A program made the position numbers and the translations under genes. From Akkermansia muciniphila (lineage in GTDB: Bacteria > Verrucomicrobiota > Verrucomicrobiia > Limisphaerales > UBA9464), in the NCBI GenBank assembly GCA_945883815.1, contig CAMCYJ010000021.1:1-46453 (forward strand): DNA of 46,453 nt. The letters run 5' to 3'. Position 1 is the first letter of the stretch; each line of letters opens with the position of its first letter. The notes below the pieces were generated by a model. The model made no database searches. It saw only the letters and a list, made by a program, of their open reading frames with translations, and was not told the origin of the DNA. Shown piece by piece: positions 36,101-44,681 of the stretch.

Positions 36101-36232
36101 TGCTCCGAACGCAGGCAGGCCATGAATCCCGAACAAACCGATGAGGACCGAGATCATCCAGACGGATCTTACCTCAAAAACACCGGAACCGGGTAATTTG
36201 GAAATCGGAATCATCGTCGAAATCAGTCTCAA
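33182..36232 (-). CDS. DUF1549/DUF1553 'planctomycete cytochrome c' protein (copy 2)
   Basis: A 1016-residue exported protein (hydrophobic segment near residues 25-42) with PSCyt1, DUF1549 and DUF1553 domains. CxxCH heme-type motifs occur at residues 63-67 (CYPCH) and 352-356 (CAECH). DUF1549 contains DAFILARLEKEGLKPS and PWLDLARFADSDGYH; DUF1553 contains NRFWGLFFPNPIVRTANEFG. Between these lies a jelly-roll-like stretch (ALFLGSDDGIRVWLNGRELL), an insert not obvious in copy 1. The start is uncertain: ATGs at 36232, 36214 and 36157 are possible, the last keeping only the signal. It overlaps the DUF1501 gene by 4 bases and leads the operon that ends with the amidase. Confidence 0.9.
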   Translation of the reverse strand: MRLISTMIPISKLPGSGVFEVRSVWMISVLIGLFGIHGLPAFGASGSRIDFNREIRPLLVEHCYPCHGPDLEKRKGGLRLDRPEGATLKLSSGARAVVPGDPSASRLLQVISSTDPDEHMPPASTGKQLSPSQTESLRRWIQEGAEWKGHWSHQSPENPALPAVQTQGWVRNGIDAFILARLEKEGLKPSPEADRRTLLRRVSLDLTGLPPTVDEVDAFLADNSDAAYEKLVDRLLSSQAYGERMAVPWLDLARFADSDGYHADAPRSMWQYRDWVIQSFNANQPYDRFIVDQLAGDLLPHPTRDQRVATAFNRNGMSSTEGGADPDEYLNKYVTDRVNTFGTVFLGSSIQCAECHNHKYDPFTQREYYQLYDFFNRIPEKGLDSDPAPPFIQVPTARQEADLKALQESVRTLEASHTERLNEKRADWDSSQTAWETAWLAGTELAGVLQLGPWRRVGPFVEPDGKAAFEREFGPEKGFQADAVFGNDRKAWVLEAGWKDGVVHPLSNELGATYLHRSLTSSQVRTQALFLGSDDGIRVWLNGRELLAKDVSRGAAANQEEVQAVLKAGENHLLLKIVNRASGSGFYFATDREAGDPKVAALRDIARLPMEKRTPAQTLELRTYYRTTRIPEVKELTVRLAAEQKRRDDLNRSIPTLRVMEDMKEARASHIRVRGDYRSKGERVTADVPTSCLPPAQYVSGTNRLDLARWLVDPSHPLTSRVAVNRFWGLFFPNPIVRTANEFGTNGQPPTHPELLDWLARRFIEDGWNVKTALRQMVLSATYRQSSRVSPEVLGRDPENLLLARGPRFRLPAEMLRDNALAVSGLLSKRIGGVSVRPYQPPGLWEEKMFAGNSYQVGQGEDLYRRSLYTLWKRTVPNPTLQTFDAPDRALCTVQRPSTCTPLQAFVTMNDVTYLEAARFFAQRILRESPSLTSSDRIDFAMKSLLARPASDRERAALKRLLDDLLEEYAKDKPAAEAITRVGQGSKVAGLPTADLAAWTGVASALLNLDESVTRE

Positions 36233-36488
36233 ATGGGGTGAACTACACGACGGTAGGCTCGGCCCTGAGGGACCGCCACGCCTTTTCTCCAGCCAGCACA
36301 GGCGGAGGGATGCTCAATGGATGTTTTTTGGTGCACCTTCAATAGGAGATCAGGGTTCCGCGCTGGCCAGCTTTGAGGCTCCAGGCCAATTCTCAGGCTC
36401 AATCTGAGGGCTGCCTGGGAGCATCCAGTGACCCATCCGGACTGGGTCCGAACGCAGGAGCCATCAGGACAAGAACCGCGCTGAAGCA

Positions 36489-36869
36489 TCATTTCGCCTT
36501 CATGGCCTTCAGGAGGCCATAGGCACGTTGGGCCGATTCGCTTCCGGTGGCTATCTCCGCCGCCAACCGCGCCTCGAGCTGCAAAGTAGATCCATGGATC
36601 GCCAAGCCTTGCTCAAAGGTGACATTGGTGGCCGCACGCACCGTGGTCAGCGAAACCACTGCCTTCTCAAATTCGCCACGACGCAGGGCCTCAGCGGCCA
36701 TATCCGCGGCTCGCCGAGTCTCTTCGGGGGCATTGGCGAAGGCACGTTCGATCTGACTGGCCGCCTCCGCGGGCGTGGATGCAGTCTTCACCTCCTCGCC
36801 GTCCCGGGAACCACATCCCACCAGCAACGCGCACACCAACAACACTGCGGCACCATCGATGATCCTCAT
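36489..36869 (-). CDS. Small lipoprotein of unknown function
   Basis: A 126-residue protein with a lipobox (VCALLVGCGS), so a lipid-anchored mature part starts at Cys19. The rest is helical and resembles a short TPR-like unit (SQIERAFANAPEETRRAADM, ALRRGEFEKAVVSLTTV). A GGAGGA ribosome site sits 8 bases before the ATG. It begins 24 bases after the pseudopilin gene, so the two are one transcript. No family was recognised. Confidence 0.7.
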   Translation of the reverse strand: MRIIDGAAVLLVCALLVGCGSRDGEEVKTASTPAEAASQIERAFANAPEETRRAADMAAEALRRGEFEKAVVSLTTVRAATNVTFEQGLAIHGSTLQLEARLAAEIATGSESAQRAYGLLKAMKAK

Positions 36870-36893
36870 GCGTTCGCTCCTCCAATTCTCGAT

Positions 36894-37667
36894 TTACTCA
36901 CCCGTCAAAGAATCGGGGACGCACCAGAAGCGACCGGGGCGCACTCCTCGGAAGCCACCAATGCCGGCTTCCCGATAGTAATTGCGGAACTTCATGTATT
37001 CGGTCTGACCACCGAACATTCCCATGACCGTTCCCGTGTTGTGTCGCTGGGTGACCCCTTCATCCGGGCGGCTGGCGACATTGTCGAAATTGGAGGGCTG
37101 CTTCTCGTCCGCCTCCCAATACAGCATGGAATCCGGATTGAACTGCAGGAGTTTGTAAGTCGAGTAAGTTTCCCTCGGCCCGGTCGAGTACTTTGAGACA
37201 GCCCCATTGATCATGTAGCTGGAAACCTTCTGCTCTCTAAGATTGAAGAGGGGCGTGTTGGTGCGGTCCAGAGGGCAGAAGGTCAGCGCTTTGGAATTGT
37301 GGTAGTTCCACAACTGACTGCGCTCCACCGTGTGATCCGGACGATTGGTGGCCACGCGCATGTAGCACCAATTGGCGACATTGAAGGTGCCCGAACTCCA
37401 CGAGGTGTAGGGCATGTAGTCCTGGTTGTCGTTGGCGTACATTTGGGTCGCCAACAGCAACTGCTTGATGTTCGACAGGCAACGAGTCCGGTTGCCCTGC
37501 TCCTTGGCCTTGGAAAGCGCCGGCAGAAGCATACCGGCCAGGATGGCAATGATGGCGATGACCACCAACAATTCGATCAGCGTGAAGGCCTTGCAGCCTT
37601 GGAGTTGGCGCCGCAGCCCGACCATTTCACAGGGTTTCAATGCCTTCATGACGGTGATGCGGCTCAA
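36894..37667 (-). CDS. Type IV pilin-like (type II secretion pseudopilin) protein
   Basis: A 257-residue protein with the prepilin motif [19 protein letters not shown] at about residues 27-45 (written in full this is 19 residues) and the helix end [17 protein letters not shown]. The residue before the predicted cut is Ala instead of the canonical Gly, while Glu at +5 is kept. The globular part has the H-X9-type C-terminal regions common in the Verrucomicrobiota family ([33 protein letters not shown]). These proteins are abundant and may be secreted or pilin-like structural pieces. The ATG at 37649 would shorten the leader by six residues and is equally likely. It leads an operon with the lipoprotein at 36489-36869. 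Confidence 0.85.
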   Translation of the reverse strand: MSRITVMKALKPCEMVGLRRQLQGCKAFTLIELLVVIAIIAILAGMLLPALSKAKEQGNRTRCLSNIKQLLLATQMYANDNQDYMPYTSWSSGTFNVANWCYMRVATNRPDHTVERSQLWNYHNSKALTFCPLDRTNTPLFNLREQKVSSYMINGAVSKYSTGPRETYSTYKLLQFNPDSMLYWEADEKQPSNFDNVASRPDEGVTQRHNTGTVMGMFGGQTEYMKFRNYYREAGIGGFRGVRPGRFWCVPDSLTGE

Positions 37668-38035
37668 AGGGCCAATTAATAGCGGTGCTCATGTGATGTC
37701 CGCGATTGTTGGTCCTTTGTCACGCAACAAGTGGATGACTCTGCACTGGCCACCCCACACAGCGATCGCAAGATCCATGCAATAAACCCAAAAGCCCGGG
37801 CTCGGCACCGCTCATCGGGTCGGGCGATTTCTCCGAAAGCGCCGCTTCGACGAACAGAGCCGAGATGCGGCACTCCCCTTGGCAGGCACTCTTGGCGGAA
37901 AGTGCCACCCGGACGGACAGTGCCACCCAGACGTACCGCTCGGAGATCGGTCCCTACCTAACGCGCCTGCCGTTTCCGCCTTGTTGCGTGCGGGACTTGG
38001 CCTCCACGGAGACAGCTGAACCCTGGAGTCCCAAG
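37668..38035. other. Intergenic stretch; contains two 14-bp direct repeats
   Basis: No gene is convincing in this 368-base gap. AGTGCCACCCGGAC (37901-37914) and AGTGCCACCCAGAC (37919-37932) are direct repeats 18 bases apart, like the repeated ends of IS21-type elements; no transposase is near. Otherwise it must hold the promoter of the pseudopilin gene; no clear -35/-10 pair was found. Confidence 0.35.
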
Positions 38036-40606
38036 TCAGAGTCCAAGACGGGCTTTGAGATCCCGGGCGACCGAGCGCTCGGGGCGGGCTTCGATCAACT
38101 GGTCCAACAGACGGCGGGCACCCTGAGGATCGGAACGCGCACGCAGCGAGGCGCGGGTGATGAGTTGGGCATAACCGGGAGTAAAGTCGGCGCTCAAGAC
38201 AACACTCCGAAGGAAACCCTGCTCCGCTTCCTCGGGCCGCCCCTCAGACTCGGCAATGAGGCCCCGGAGGTAGGCGTCACGCGCCTCGAGGTACGAGCGA
38301 AACCGGGCGCACTCTTCGGCCGGTCGACCGGCACACAACTCCTCGGGAATGGGACGCGGGACGTCGAGCAACTCCGACAGCAGAGCCTGTCCCTTCGGCG
38401 TGTGGGGACCCAAGGTCCGGGGTGCGTCGAAGAGCAGGAACGGATGATCGTCGGTGTTGATCACGACGCATTGGGAGTAGGTCCTCAGGGTTTCGGCATC
38501 GGCAAACCAAGTGCCCATGACCGGCAGGACCTCGGCCAAGGCCATGGGCCTGAGGGCTTCCCGCAGGCTGGGCTGGTTCAACCGCCGCTCCAGGGCTTCC
38601 GGCGACCAGAAATGGCGCCCTCGCCCTCCGATGAGTCCAATCACTGGTGTGTCGGCGTTGAGCCGCAGCAACAGTGCCGAGGCGTCGGGAAACACTTCCA
38701 GAAACGTGGCGGTGATCATCCGCAGCCCATAGGTGTCCAATTGGAAGAGCGGCAGCCATTGGCAGAAAAGGCCGCCGTCGGACAAGCGATCTCGGATCGC
38801 TTGGAAGTGTTCTCGGGTGTACAGGCCCGCCGCCCCATCCCGCGCTGGATGAAACAAGTCGGCGATCACCACATCATAGCGTTGGGTGGAGGCTCGAACG
38901 AACCGCCGGGCATCCGCCACCCGCACCGTGAGCCGATCACTGTGGGCATTGTGCGGCGCGAATTCAGGCAGCACCTCGGCGACTTCGGGCACCAATTCAA
39001 TCCCCTCGGCCACCAACCCGGGATGAGTATCCAAGGCGGCAAAGGAAATGCCCGTGCCCACGCCCAAGAAAAGAGCCCGGCGCGGTTCCGGATGCAGGAG
39101 CAACGGCAGGTGACCGTGGCGTCGCTCGGCCAAGGCAGAGGCGGTCCCGCCCATGGTGAAGCGCTGGTTGATGCGCAGAATGCGGTGCCCATCGGATTGA
39201 ACCACCGTGGTGACCGTATCCGAGGGACCTTCGCGCATGGTGACGATGCGCCCGCCGGGCGGAGGGACCTGCAAGTGGAGGTCCTGCGGCAAACTCATCA
39301 GTGCCACCGCAGTCACAACCAACCCGGCCTTCGTCACCCACCCCACACGTCGCCACCTCGGGATCAGCGCTAGGTATCCCAGACCCAGCAAGATCCAACT
39401 CCAGCGGGTACCCAATGCCGGTATGAGGCCAAGCGCCATGACCGCAGGAGCCAAGGCCGAACCCAGGAGATTCCAGGAAAGGGCGGGTCCGAGGAAACGC
39501 GGATACCTGCCTGCTTCAGTGGCCAACGAGGCAAAGAGCATTCCCATGGCCAGCGCCGGAAGTGCCACCACCGAGCTGGCCACCCAAAATTCCGCGAGCA
39601 TCGCCGGCATGGCGTGCGTTCCCCTTCCGTCGCGCATCATCGAAACGAGCAACGGTGTCTGACGCAAAATCCATCCGGCCATCGCCACACTCAGCGCCAC
39701 TCCCAAGAGCAACCCCACCAGCGCGCGGTTGGCTTGCGTCGCGAACCGATTTTGCAAGGCCCCACCCAAGGCGGTGAACAGCAAATAGGCGGCGAGGATC
39801 ACTGCATAGGTGAAGACCGTGTTCTCGAAGACTTGCGACAACAACCGGGTGGCCAACACCTCGAAGCCAATGCCCAAGAAGCCGCTCAGCCACAACGTGG
39901 CCCGGAGGCGCGAGGTGCTCAGACGTTCACCCCCCGGTTCCACCGTCGAAGTCACGGTTTCCACAGACCGCACCCGGCGTCCCGTCCACAGGAACAACGC
40001 GGCACAAAAGCACTGAAGGCCGGCGAAGCCGATCACCGATCCGGTCAGCCCCCAACGGGGTTGCACCCAGAGCACCGAACCCAGAACACCCACGACTGCA
40101 CCTAGGGTGTTCACCGCATACAAGGGGCCCACCCGAAGTCCGTCGGCGCGGAAACCCGAAAGCAACCGCTCCATGGCCGGCATCATGGCCCCCAGACACA
40201 CGGTCGCCGGAAACAGAACCACACTCGGCAACAACAGGCTGACTGCCCAGTGAAGCCCCATCCCGGGTGCAGGCCCGAGCCACTGCCAGGAGAACTCCGC
40301 AACCCGCGGCAGCAGCAGCACCGTCGCCAGAGCCCAGAAGGCCGTCAGCGCCTCGAGCACGGCACAGCGAATCCCGGGAGACGGCAGGCGATCGAGGGCA
40401 GAACCACCCCAACGCGAACCCACCGCCAGTCCGCCAAAGAAGGCCGTGATGACGCCCAGGGTGGAGGGCAACTCTTGTCCGAGACCGAGAGCAAACATCC
40501 GTGCCCAGACCATCTGAAGGCCCAGTGCCGAGGCACCGGACGCACCCACCGCCAGCGTCAAGCCCAGCGGGATTCCAGAAGGTCGAACCGGATGGGGCGG
40601 GGTCAT
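38036..40606 (-). CDS. Membrane-bound spermidine synthase-like protein (fused MFS / SpdSyn) with TPR tail
   Basis: An 856-residue protein in three parts. Residues about 10-430 form ten or more transmembrane helices of the fused MFS/spermidine synthase type (VWARMFALGLGQELPSTLG, GAMMPAMERLLSGF). Residues about 440-740 hold the spermidine synthase-like Rossmann domain: SAM-pocket ALFLGVGTGISFAALD, then VIADLFHPARDGAAGLYTR, where the catalytic Asp is expected, and INTDDHPFLLFD. The last 90 residues form a TPR-like helical tail (FRSYLEARDAYLRGLI, EAEQGFLRSVVLSADFTPGY). The family probably transfers aminopropyl groups, but the membrane form's substrate is unproven. It follows pgl by 75 bases on the same strand, so it may share the operon. 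Confidence 0.85.
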   Translation of the reverse strand: MTPPHPVRPSGIPLGLTLAVGASGASALGLQMVWARMFALGLGQELPSTLGVITAFFGGLAVGSRWGGSALDRLPSPGIRCAVLEALTAFWALATVLLLPRVAEFSWQWLGPAPGMGLHWAVSLLLPSVVLFPATVCLGAMMPAMERLLSGFRADGLRVGPLYAVNTLGAVVGVLGSVLWVQPRWGLTGSVIGFAGLQCFCAALFLWTGRRVRSVETVTSTVEPGGERLSTSRLRATLWLSGFLGIGFEVLATRLLSQVFENTVFTYAVILAAYLLFTALGGALQNRFATQANRALVGLLLGVALSVAMAGWILRQTPLLVSMMRDGRGTHAMPAMLAEFWVASSVVALPALAMGMLFASLATEAGRYPRFLGPALSWNLLGSALAPAVMALGLIPALGTRWSWILLGLGYLALIPRWRRVGWVTKAGLVVTAVALMSLPQDLHLQVPPPGGRIVTMREGPSDTVTTVVQSDGHRILRINQRFTMGGTASALAERRHGHLPLLLHPEPRRALFLGVGTGISFAALDTHPGLVAEGIELVPEVAEVLPEFAPHNAHSDRLTVRVADARRFVRASTQRYDVVIADLFHPARDGAAGLYTREHFQAIRDRLSDGGLFCQWLPLFQLDTYGLRMITATFLEVFPDASALLLRLNADTPVIGLIGGRGRHFWSPEALERRLNQPSLREALRPMALAEVLPVMGTWFADAETLRTYSQCVVINTDDHPFLLFDAPRTLGPHTPKGQALLSELLDVPRPIPEELCAGRPAEECARFRSYLEARDAYLRGLIAESEGRPEEAEQGFLRSVVLSADFTPGYAQLITRASLRARSDPQGARRLLDQLIEARPERSVARDLKARLGL

Positions 40607-40681
40607 GGCAACATCAGCGCAGTCACATCAGCTCGATGTCGCAGGTCATCCCACGGGTGGCCCCACAACTCCGAGCCCGCT

Positions 40682-41407
40682 TCACGCAGGCAGCGGCAGA
40701 TCGGTCATGATGCGCGTGCGGGATCGTAGCGAAAGCAAATGCGCCAGCGGGGTGCTGCCACCAATGCGCAACGACTCCTGGAGGGCCTCTTCCTTGCCCA
40801 CGCCGGAGGCCAGCACCCACACCTCCTTGGCCGCGGCCAGAACCTGAAAGGTCAGGCTCAATCGCTGCGGTGGTGGCTTCGGTCCGATCACCGGGATCAC
40901 CCATCGTGTGGAGGTCACCACCGCTTCCGGGGCTCCCGGAAACAGCGAAGCCACGTGACCGTCTTCGCCCATGCCGAGGAACACCAAATCGAGAATGGGC
41001 ACGACGCCGGACGCCGTCCCGGTCACCCGGGCCAACTCGACCTCGGCCAAGTGAGCCGCTTCTTCGGGCGGCAACTCACCGCGCAGACGGTGCCGGCGAG
41101 CGGCGTCGATCCCGGCGGGATCCAGCAAGGCCGATTGAGCCAGCTTGTAATTGCTGTCGGCATGATCGGGCGGCACACAGCGCTCATCTCCCCAATGAAA
41201 GTGGACGTTGTCCCAACGAGTGCCACGAGCCGTTCCCAGCCCATGGGCTGCAGCCATGAATCGACCGGCCACCCGACCGCCGGACAAGGCCACATGGAAG
41301 GGCTTTCCCGAGGCCGCGGCCGCATCGACTGCATCCAACCAGCGACCGGCCACTTGTTGGACGAGGGTTTCAGTATCCGGAAACGGAATGAGTTCCGATC
41401 GATTCAT
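40682..41407 (-). CDS. pgl: 6-phosphogluconolactonase
   Basis: A 241-residue enzyme of the oxidative pentose phosphate pathway that hydrolyses 6-phosphogluconolactone. Motif blocks are HVALSGGRVAGRFM, HFHWGDERCVPPDHADSNY and GMGEDGHVASLFPGAPE, which form the active site of this family (the latter two hold Asp, Glu and His). The length is typical of stand-alone Pgl. The start is 16 bases after the stop of the AsmA-like gene, so the two are in one operon. A zwf or gnd neighbour is not present in this window. Confidence 0.93.
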   Translation of the reverse strand: MNRSELIPFPDTETLVQQVAGRWLDAVDAAAASGKPFHVALSGGRVAGRFMAAAHGLGTARGTRWDNVHFHWGDERCVPPDHADSNYKLAQSALLDPAGIDAARRHRLRGELPPEEAAHLAEVELARVTGTASGVVPILDLVFLGMGEDGHVASLFPGAPEAVVTSTRWVIPVIGPKPPPQRLSLTFQVLAAAKEVWVLASGVGKEEALQESLRIGGSTPLAHLLSLRSRTRIMTDLPLPA

Positions 41408-41423
41408 GGGTGCAGGGGCAAGA

Positions 41424-44400
41424 TTACGGTTTGGGAACCGCGGGGGGATTTTGGGGTTGTTTCGAGGCCGGAGACGCCGCGGGATCCGAGACCGCCCGAC
41501 GCTCCTCGGGCAAGAGATCCTTCAGGGTTCCAAAGGGTCTGAACGGAAAGAGCAACAAGGTGGGCACATGGGCCGGACCGGTCACCGGCTCATCCAGGGT
41601 TCCAGTGAGTCGATACTCGAAGAGCTTCTCGAACGGCGACAGAGCGATGGAGGCCACGGGGCCCAACAAAGGTACCCGACGAAACATCGAACCCTGCACC
41701 AGCATATCGACCTTGTTCTCATAGGTCACCGAGCCGGCATAACCGAGCGACATCGACGGCGATTTCATTTGGAGGTCTCGAGTATGGACCGCCCCCTGAG
41801 CCAGCGAATACGTGGCCGTCCCCTCCGTGAATCGAGCCTGTCCCAATCCGGAAGACATGCCGTCGAGGATGGATGAAAACACACCAAAAACCGGGAATCC
41901 CCACAGAAATCCATTGCGCAAGGTGGCCTGTCCCCCGCCCTTCCACGAGGCGGGTTCCGAGGTCAGGCCATCATCGACGCGGAAGGTTCCCGACAGCCGC
42001 CCTTCCAAACGATTGGTCCGCCCCGACACGCCGGCAACCAACGCGCCAAGTTCCACTTCCCCCAGCTCGGTGTCGATGCGCAGGCGGTTGTTCTCATTCT
42101 TGCCGAGTTCGAATTGGAGATTCCCCCGAAGACGCCCTCCATAAAAGCCGGCTTGGATATTGGTGACAGACAACTGGCTGCCGATGGACAAAACACTGGC
42201 AGAAACCCCTTTGGTTCGAAATTTCCACCACTCGAAGGACCCCTCGGATTCGGCGTCGAAACGAATATTGTTGCGTGACATGTCACCGCGAATACCGATC
42301 ACGCCATTCACATGAACCAGCGGGGGTTCGATGAAATGGTAAGGGCTCATTATCCGGTGTGTGATGGGACCAATCAATCGGGTCAGCCGCCGCGGATCAA
42401 AAACGCTGACGGCATTGGTGAACGAAATCAGTCCGATCGCCGCGTCGTAAGCAAACCCATCAACGGAAACCCATTGTGCCCCGTCTCGTCCGCGGGCCTC
42501 GCCGACCGATAAAAAACGGTTGGAATAGCCCAATTTAGCGCGCGCTGAGTCCACATGCTCGCCCTGATAGGTGACATTGGTGACCGCGATTTCCACCTGC
42601 GCCGTCGTCAATTCGGGAGAGAACCATCGGCCGCGGATTTCGCCCTGAATTTGGGGCGGTTGGCCGAACTTCAAGTCATTGAACACCCGCTGGGCTCCCG
42701 GCTCAGCGATGAGCGGTTGCACGATCTTGGGATCCACTCCGGAGGTGATGTGAAACCGGTAGTCCTGAGTCACCTCGTGTCCTTCGTAATCGAAGACCAC
42801 CTGTCCCTCGGGCCGAACCACCGTCATGCCCGGAATCCGCCACACGCGGTTGGTGTAGGTAAAAGCCCCCTTGGCCGAATCCCCGGTGATGCCCCGAAAA
42901 CCAAACGCACCGCCCGTCGCCGAACCGGCGATGGTCACCGTCGGCAACACCGTCCCACGCCAGTCTGGATTGCGGTTGGTCCATGGCGGCAATACCAACC
43001 CCAGTTGGGCGGCGATCCGGGGCGCTTGATTCGTTGGCCAGAAAAACTGACCCAACCAACGCTGGCCCGCCGGCGTCAGCACCGGGATGACCCCTGAAGG
43101 GTGAGCCGATGAAGTGGCCTGGACACTCAAGCGTCGCGTATCGAGATCGCACTCGATGTCACCGGCCACGGTGCCGCCCAGGAGGTCAATTTGCGTCTCC
43201 TCCAACCGAACTCGGGCCGAATCGGAACGCAAGCGGGTCTTGAAACGGTCCAATCGCAAAAGGGGGTGATTCACCGCGCGAGCCTCCAGAGTCCCGGCGA
43301 TCGCCAGCGGCCGAACCCATCGCCAGAACGAGGGGTCTTCGAGCCCATGGCCGGGGCCTTGAGGATGGCCCGTCAGCGAGAGGTCCAGAGGTCCGCAGTC
43401 CAGCCAGGGGCTTTGGGCACCCGGAGCGCGGACCTCCAACTGCGCCTCATGCCATCCAGACAAATCGTGTCCCAGCACCAGCTGAACCGATGCCTCATTC
43501 AGACGCACCTCGGGGGCGAGGGTCTTGAGTTCGTTGAGGTGGAGTTTCAGGGAGGATCGAAATTGAGGAGCGGGCCCCTTCGCAGTCCGGGTTTCTTTTC
43601 GGGGATCCCAGGGACGAACCGGGATGGCATTGGAAGCCAAGCACTCCGACCGCCCCTCGATCTGGGCACCGGCCAGCAAGAATTGGGGCGTCTCGACCGC
43701 CTCTGCACTCAGATTCCAATCAACCCAAGCGGGAAGCACGGCATCGATCGGTTGGGTAGACTTCAGTTGGCCCCGCAGTCCGCGGATAGATCCTTCGCGC
43801 GCCGACACCCCATCCACCTCCCATTGAACGTCCACGGCCAATTGCCCCGGAGCCTCGGTGCGCGGGCTCATCCGAGCCTCCAGCTTCAGGCGCTGAAACG
43901 AGCGTTCGAGCCAGGTCACCTGTCCGGCCAAGAGGGTAAATTGGGCCGAAGACGCTGCGGGTGAGGCCAGGTCGGTCTGGAATTCGAGACGAACCTCGGC
44001 CGGTGTCTGGAACCGGATCTCCTCCAGCGTGCGTTGGACCCGAAGCAACGTCGAACGCCACGCCGGAGAGGCCTGCGCCGGCACCGAGTCGGACGCCGAC
44101 CGGAGGGCCGTCGGGTGCTTCAAGATTCCAGAAGCCCGAAAGGATCCGACCTCCGTGGCCGCGCGCAAATCCTCGACAACCCATCGCTCGGCGCCCTCCA
44201 ACCGAATCCGGGCTTCGACCCCATGGAGGTTGAAACGGGATGCCACCCGGTTGCTCTCGATGAGTGGGATGGAGACCGAACCTTCGCGAATCTGGAGTCC
44301 CCTCACCTCGGGCTTGAGGACCAGCACCGTGCCCCAATCCAGAGCCAACTGGACTTCTTTGGCCGAAAACTGTTCCCCGCCCAAGTCACCCAAGCGGCCC

Positions 44401-44681
44401 AAGGTCACCTGTTCGGCCACGATGCCTCGGGTCGCCCGGAAACGGATGCGCTGAAACTCCATGGCCACGCCTCGTTGGCGAAGGGTCTCGAGAAGCCGGT
44501 TCTTGAGACTTTCGGGGATGCCCACTTGGTTCAGGTACAGCCCAAAGCCCACCACGAGGGCGATGAGCAGGTAAATAAACCGACGCGCGAAACGGAACAG
44601 GCGACGCGGCCAGGCTCCACGGGCCCAGATGGACCGCGCCGCCGGGAGGCGCTCGGTATCCGTACCTTGTGGAGATTTCAC
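41424..44681 (-). CDS. AsmA/TamB-like membrane protein
   Basis: A 1085-residue protein with an N-terminal transmembrane helix (FIYLLIALVVGFGLYLN) and a long beta-rich body, as in AsmA-like proteins that bridge the envelope and move lipids or assist outer-membrane biogenesis. Repeated patterns such as GTVAGDIECDLDTRRLSV and GRLRGNLQFELG are typical, with the conserved C-terminal region LQMKSPSMSLGYAGSVTYENK (given here only in part: MKSPSMSLGYAG) and the end AHVPTLLLFPFRPF. The GTG at 44681 overlaps the DUF4340 gene stop by 4 bases (GTGA), which favours it over an ATG at 44723. It sits between the DUF4340 gene and pgl. Confidence 0.75.
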   Translation of the reverse strand: MKSPQGTDTERLPAARSIWARGAWPRRLFRFARRFIYLLIALVVGFGLYLNQVGIPESLKNRLLETLRQRGVAMEFQRIRFRATRGIVAEQVTLGRLGDLGGEQFSAKEVQLALDWGTVLVLKPEVRGLQIREGSVSIPLIESNRVASRFNLHGVEARIRLEGAERWVVEDLRAATEVGSFRASGILKHPTALRSASDSVPAQASPAWRSTLLRVQRTLEEIRFQTPAEVRLEFQTDLASPAASSAQFTLLAGQVTWLERSFQRLKLEARMSPRTEAPGQLAVDVQWEVDGVSAREGSIRGLRGQLKSTQPIDAVLPAWVDWNLSAEAVETPQFLLAGAQIEGRSECLASNAIPVRPWDPRKETRTAKGPAPQFRSSLKLHLNELKTLAPEVRLNEASVQLVLGHDLSGWHEAQLEVRAPGAQSPWLDCGPLDLSLTGHPQGPGHGLEDPSFWRWVRPLAIAGTLEARAVNHPLLRLDRFKTRLRSDSARVRLEETQIDLLGGTVAGDIECDLDTRRLSVQATSSAHPSGVIPVLTPAGQRWLGQFFWPTNQAPRIAAQLGLVLPPWTNRNPDWRGTVLPTVTIAGSATGGAFGFRGITGDSAKGAFTYTNRVWRIPGMTVVRPEGQVVFDYEGHEVTQDYRFHITSGVDPKIVQPLIAEPGAQRVFNDLKFGQPPQIQGEIRGRWFSPELTTAQVEIAVTNVTYQGEHVDSARAKLGYSNRFLSVGEARGRDGAQWVSVDGFAYDAAIGLISFTNAVSVFDPRRLTRLIGPITHRIMSPYHFIEPPLVHVNGVIGIRGDMSRNNIRFDAESEGSFEWWKFRTKGVSASVLSIGSQLSVTNIQAGFYGGRLRGNLQFELGKNENNRLRIDTELGEVELGALVAGVSGRTNRLEGRLSGTFRVDDGLTSEPASWKGGGQATLRNGFLWGFPVFGVFSSILDGMSSGLGQARFTEGTATYSLAQGAVHTRDLQMKSPSMSLGYAGSVTYENKVDMLVQGSMFRRVPLLGPVASIALSPFEKLFEYRLTGTLDEPVTGPAHVPTLLLFPFRPFGTLKDLLPEERRAVSDPAASPASKQPQNPPAVPKP

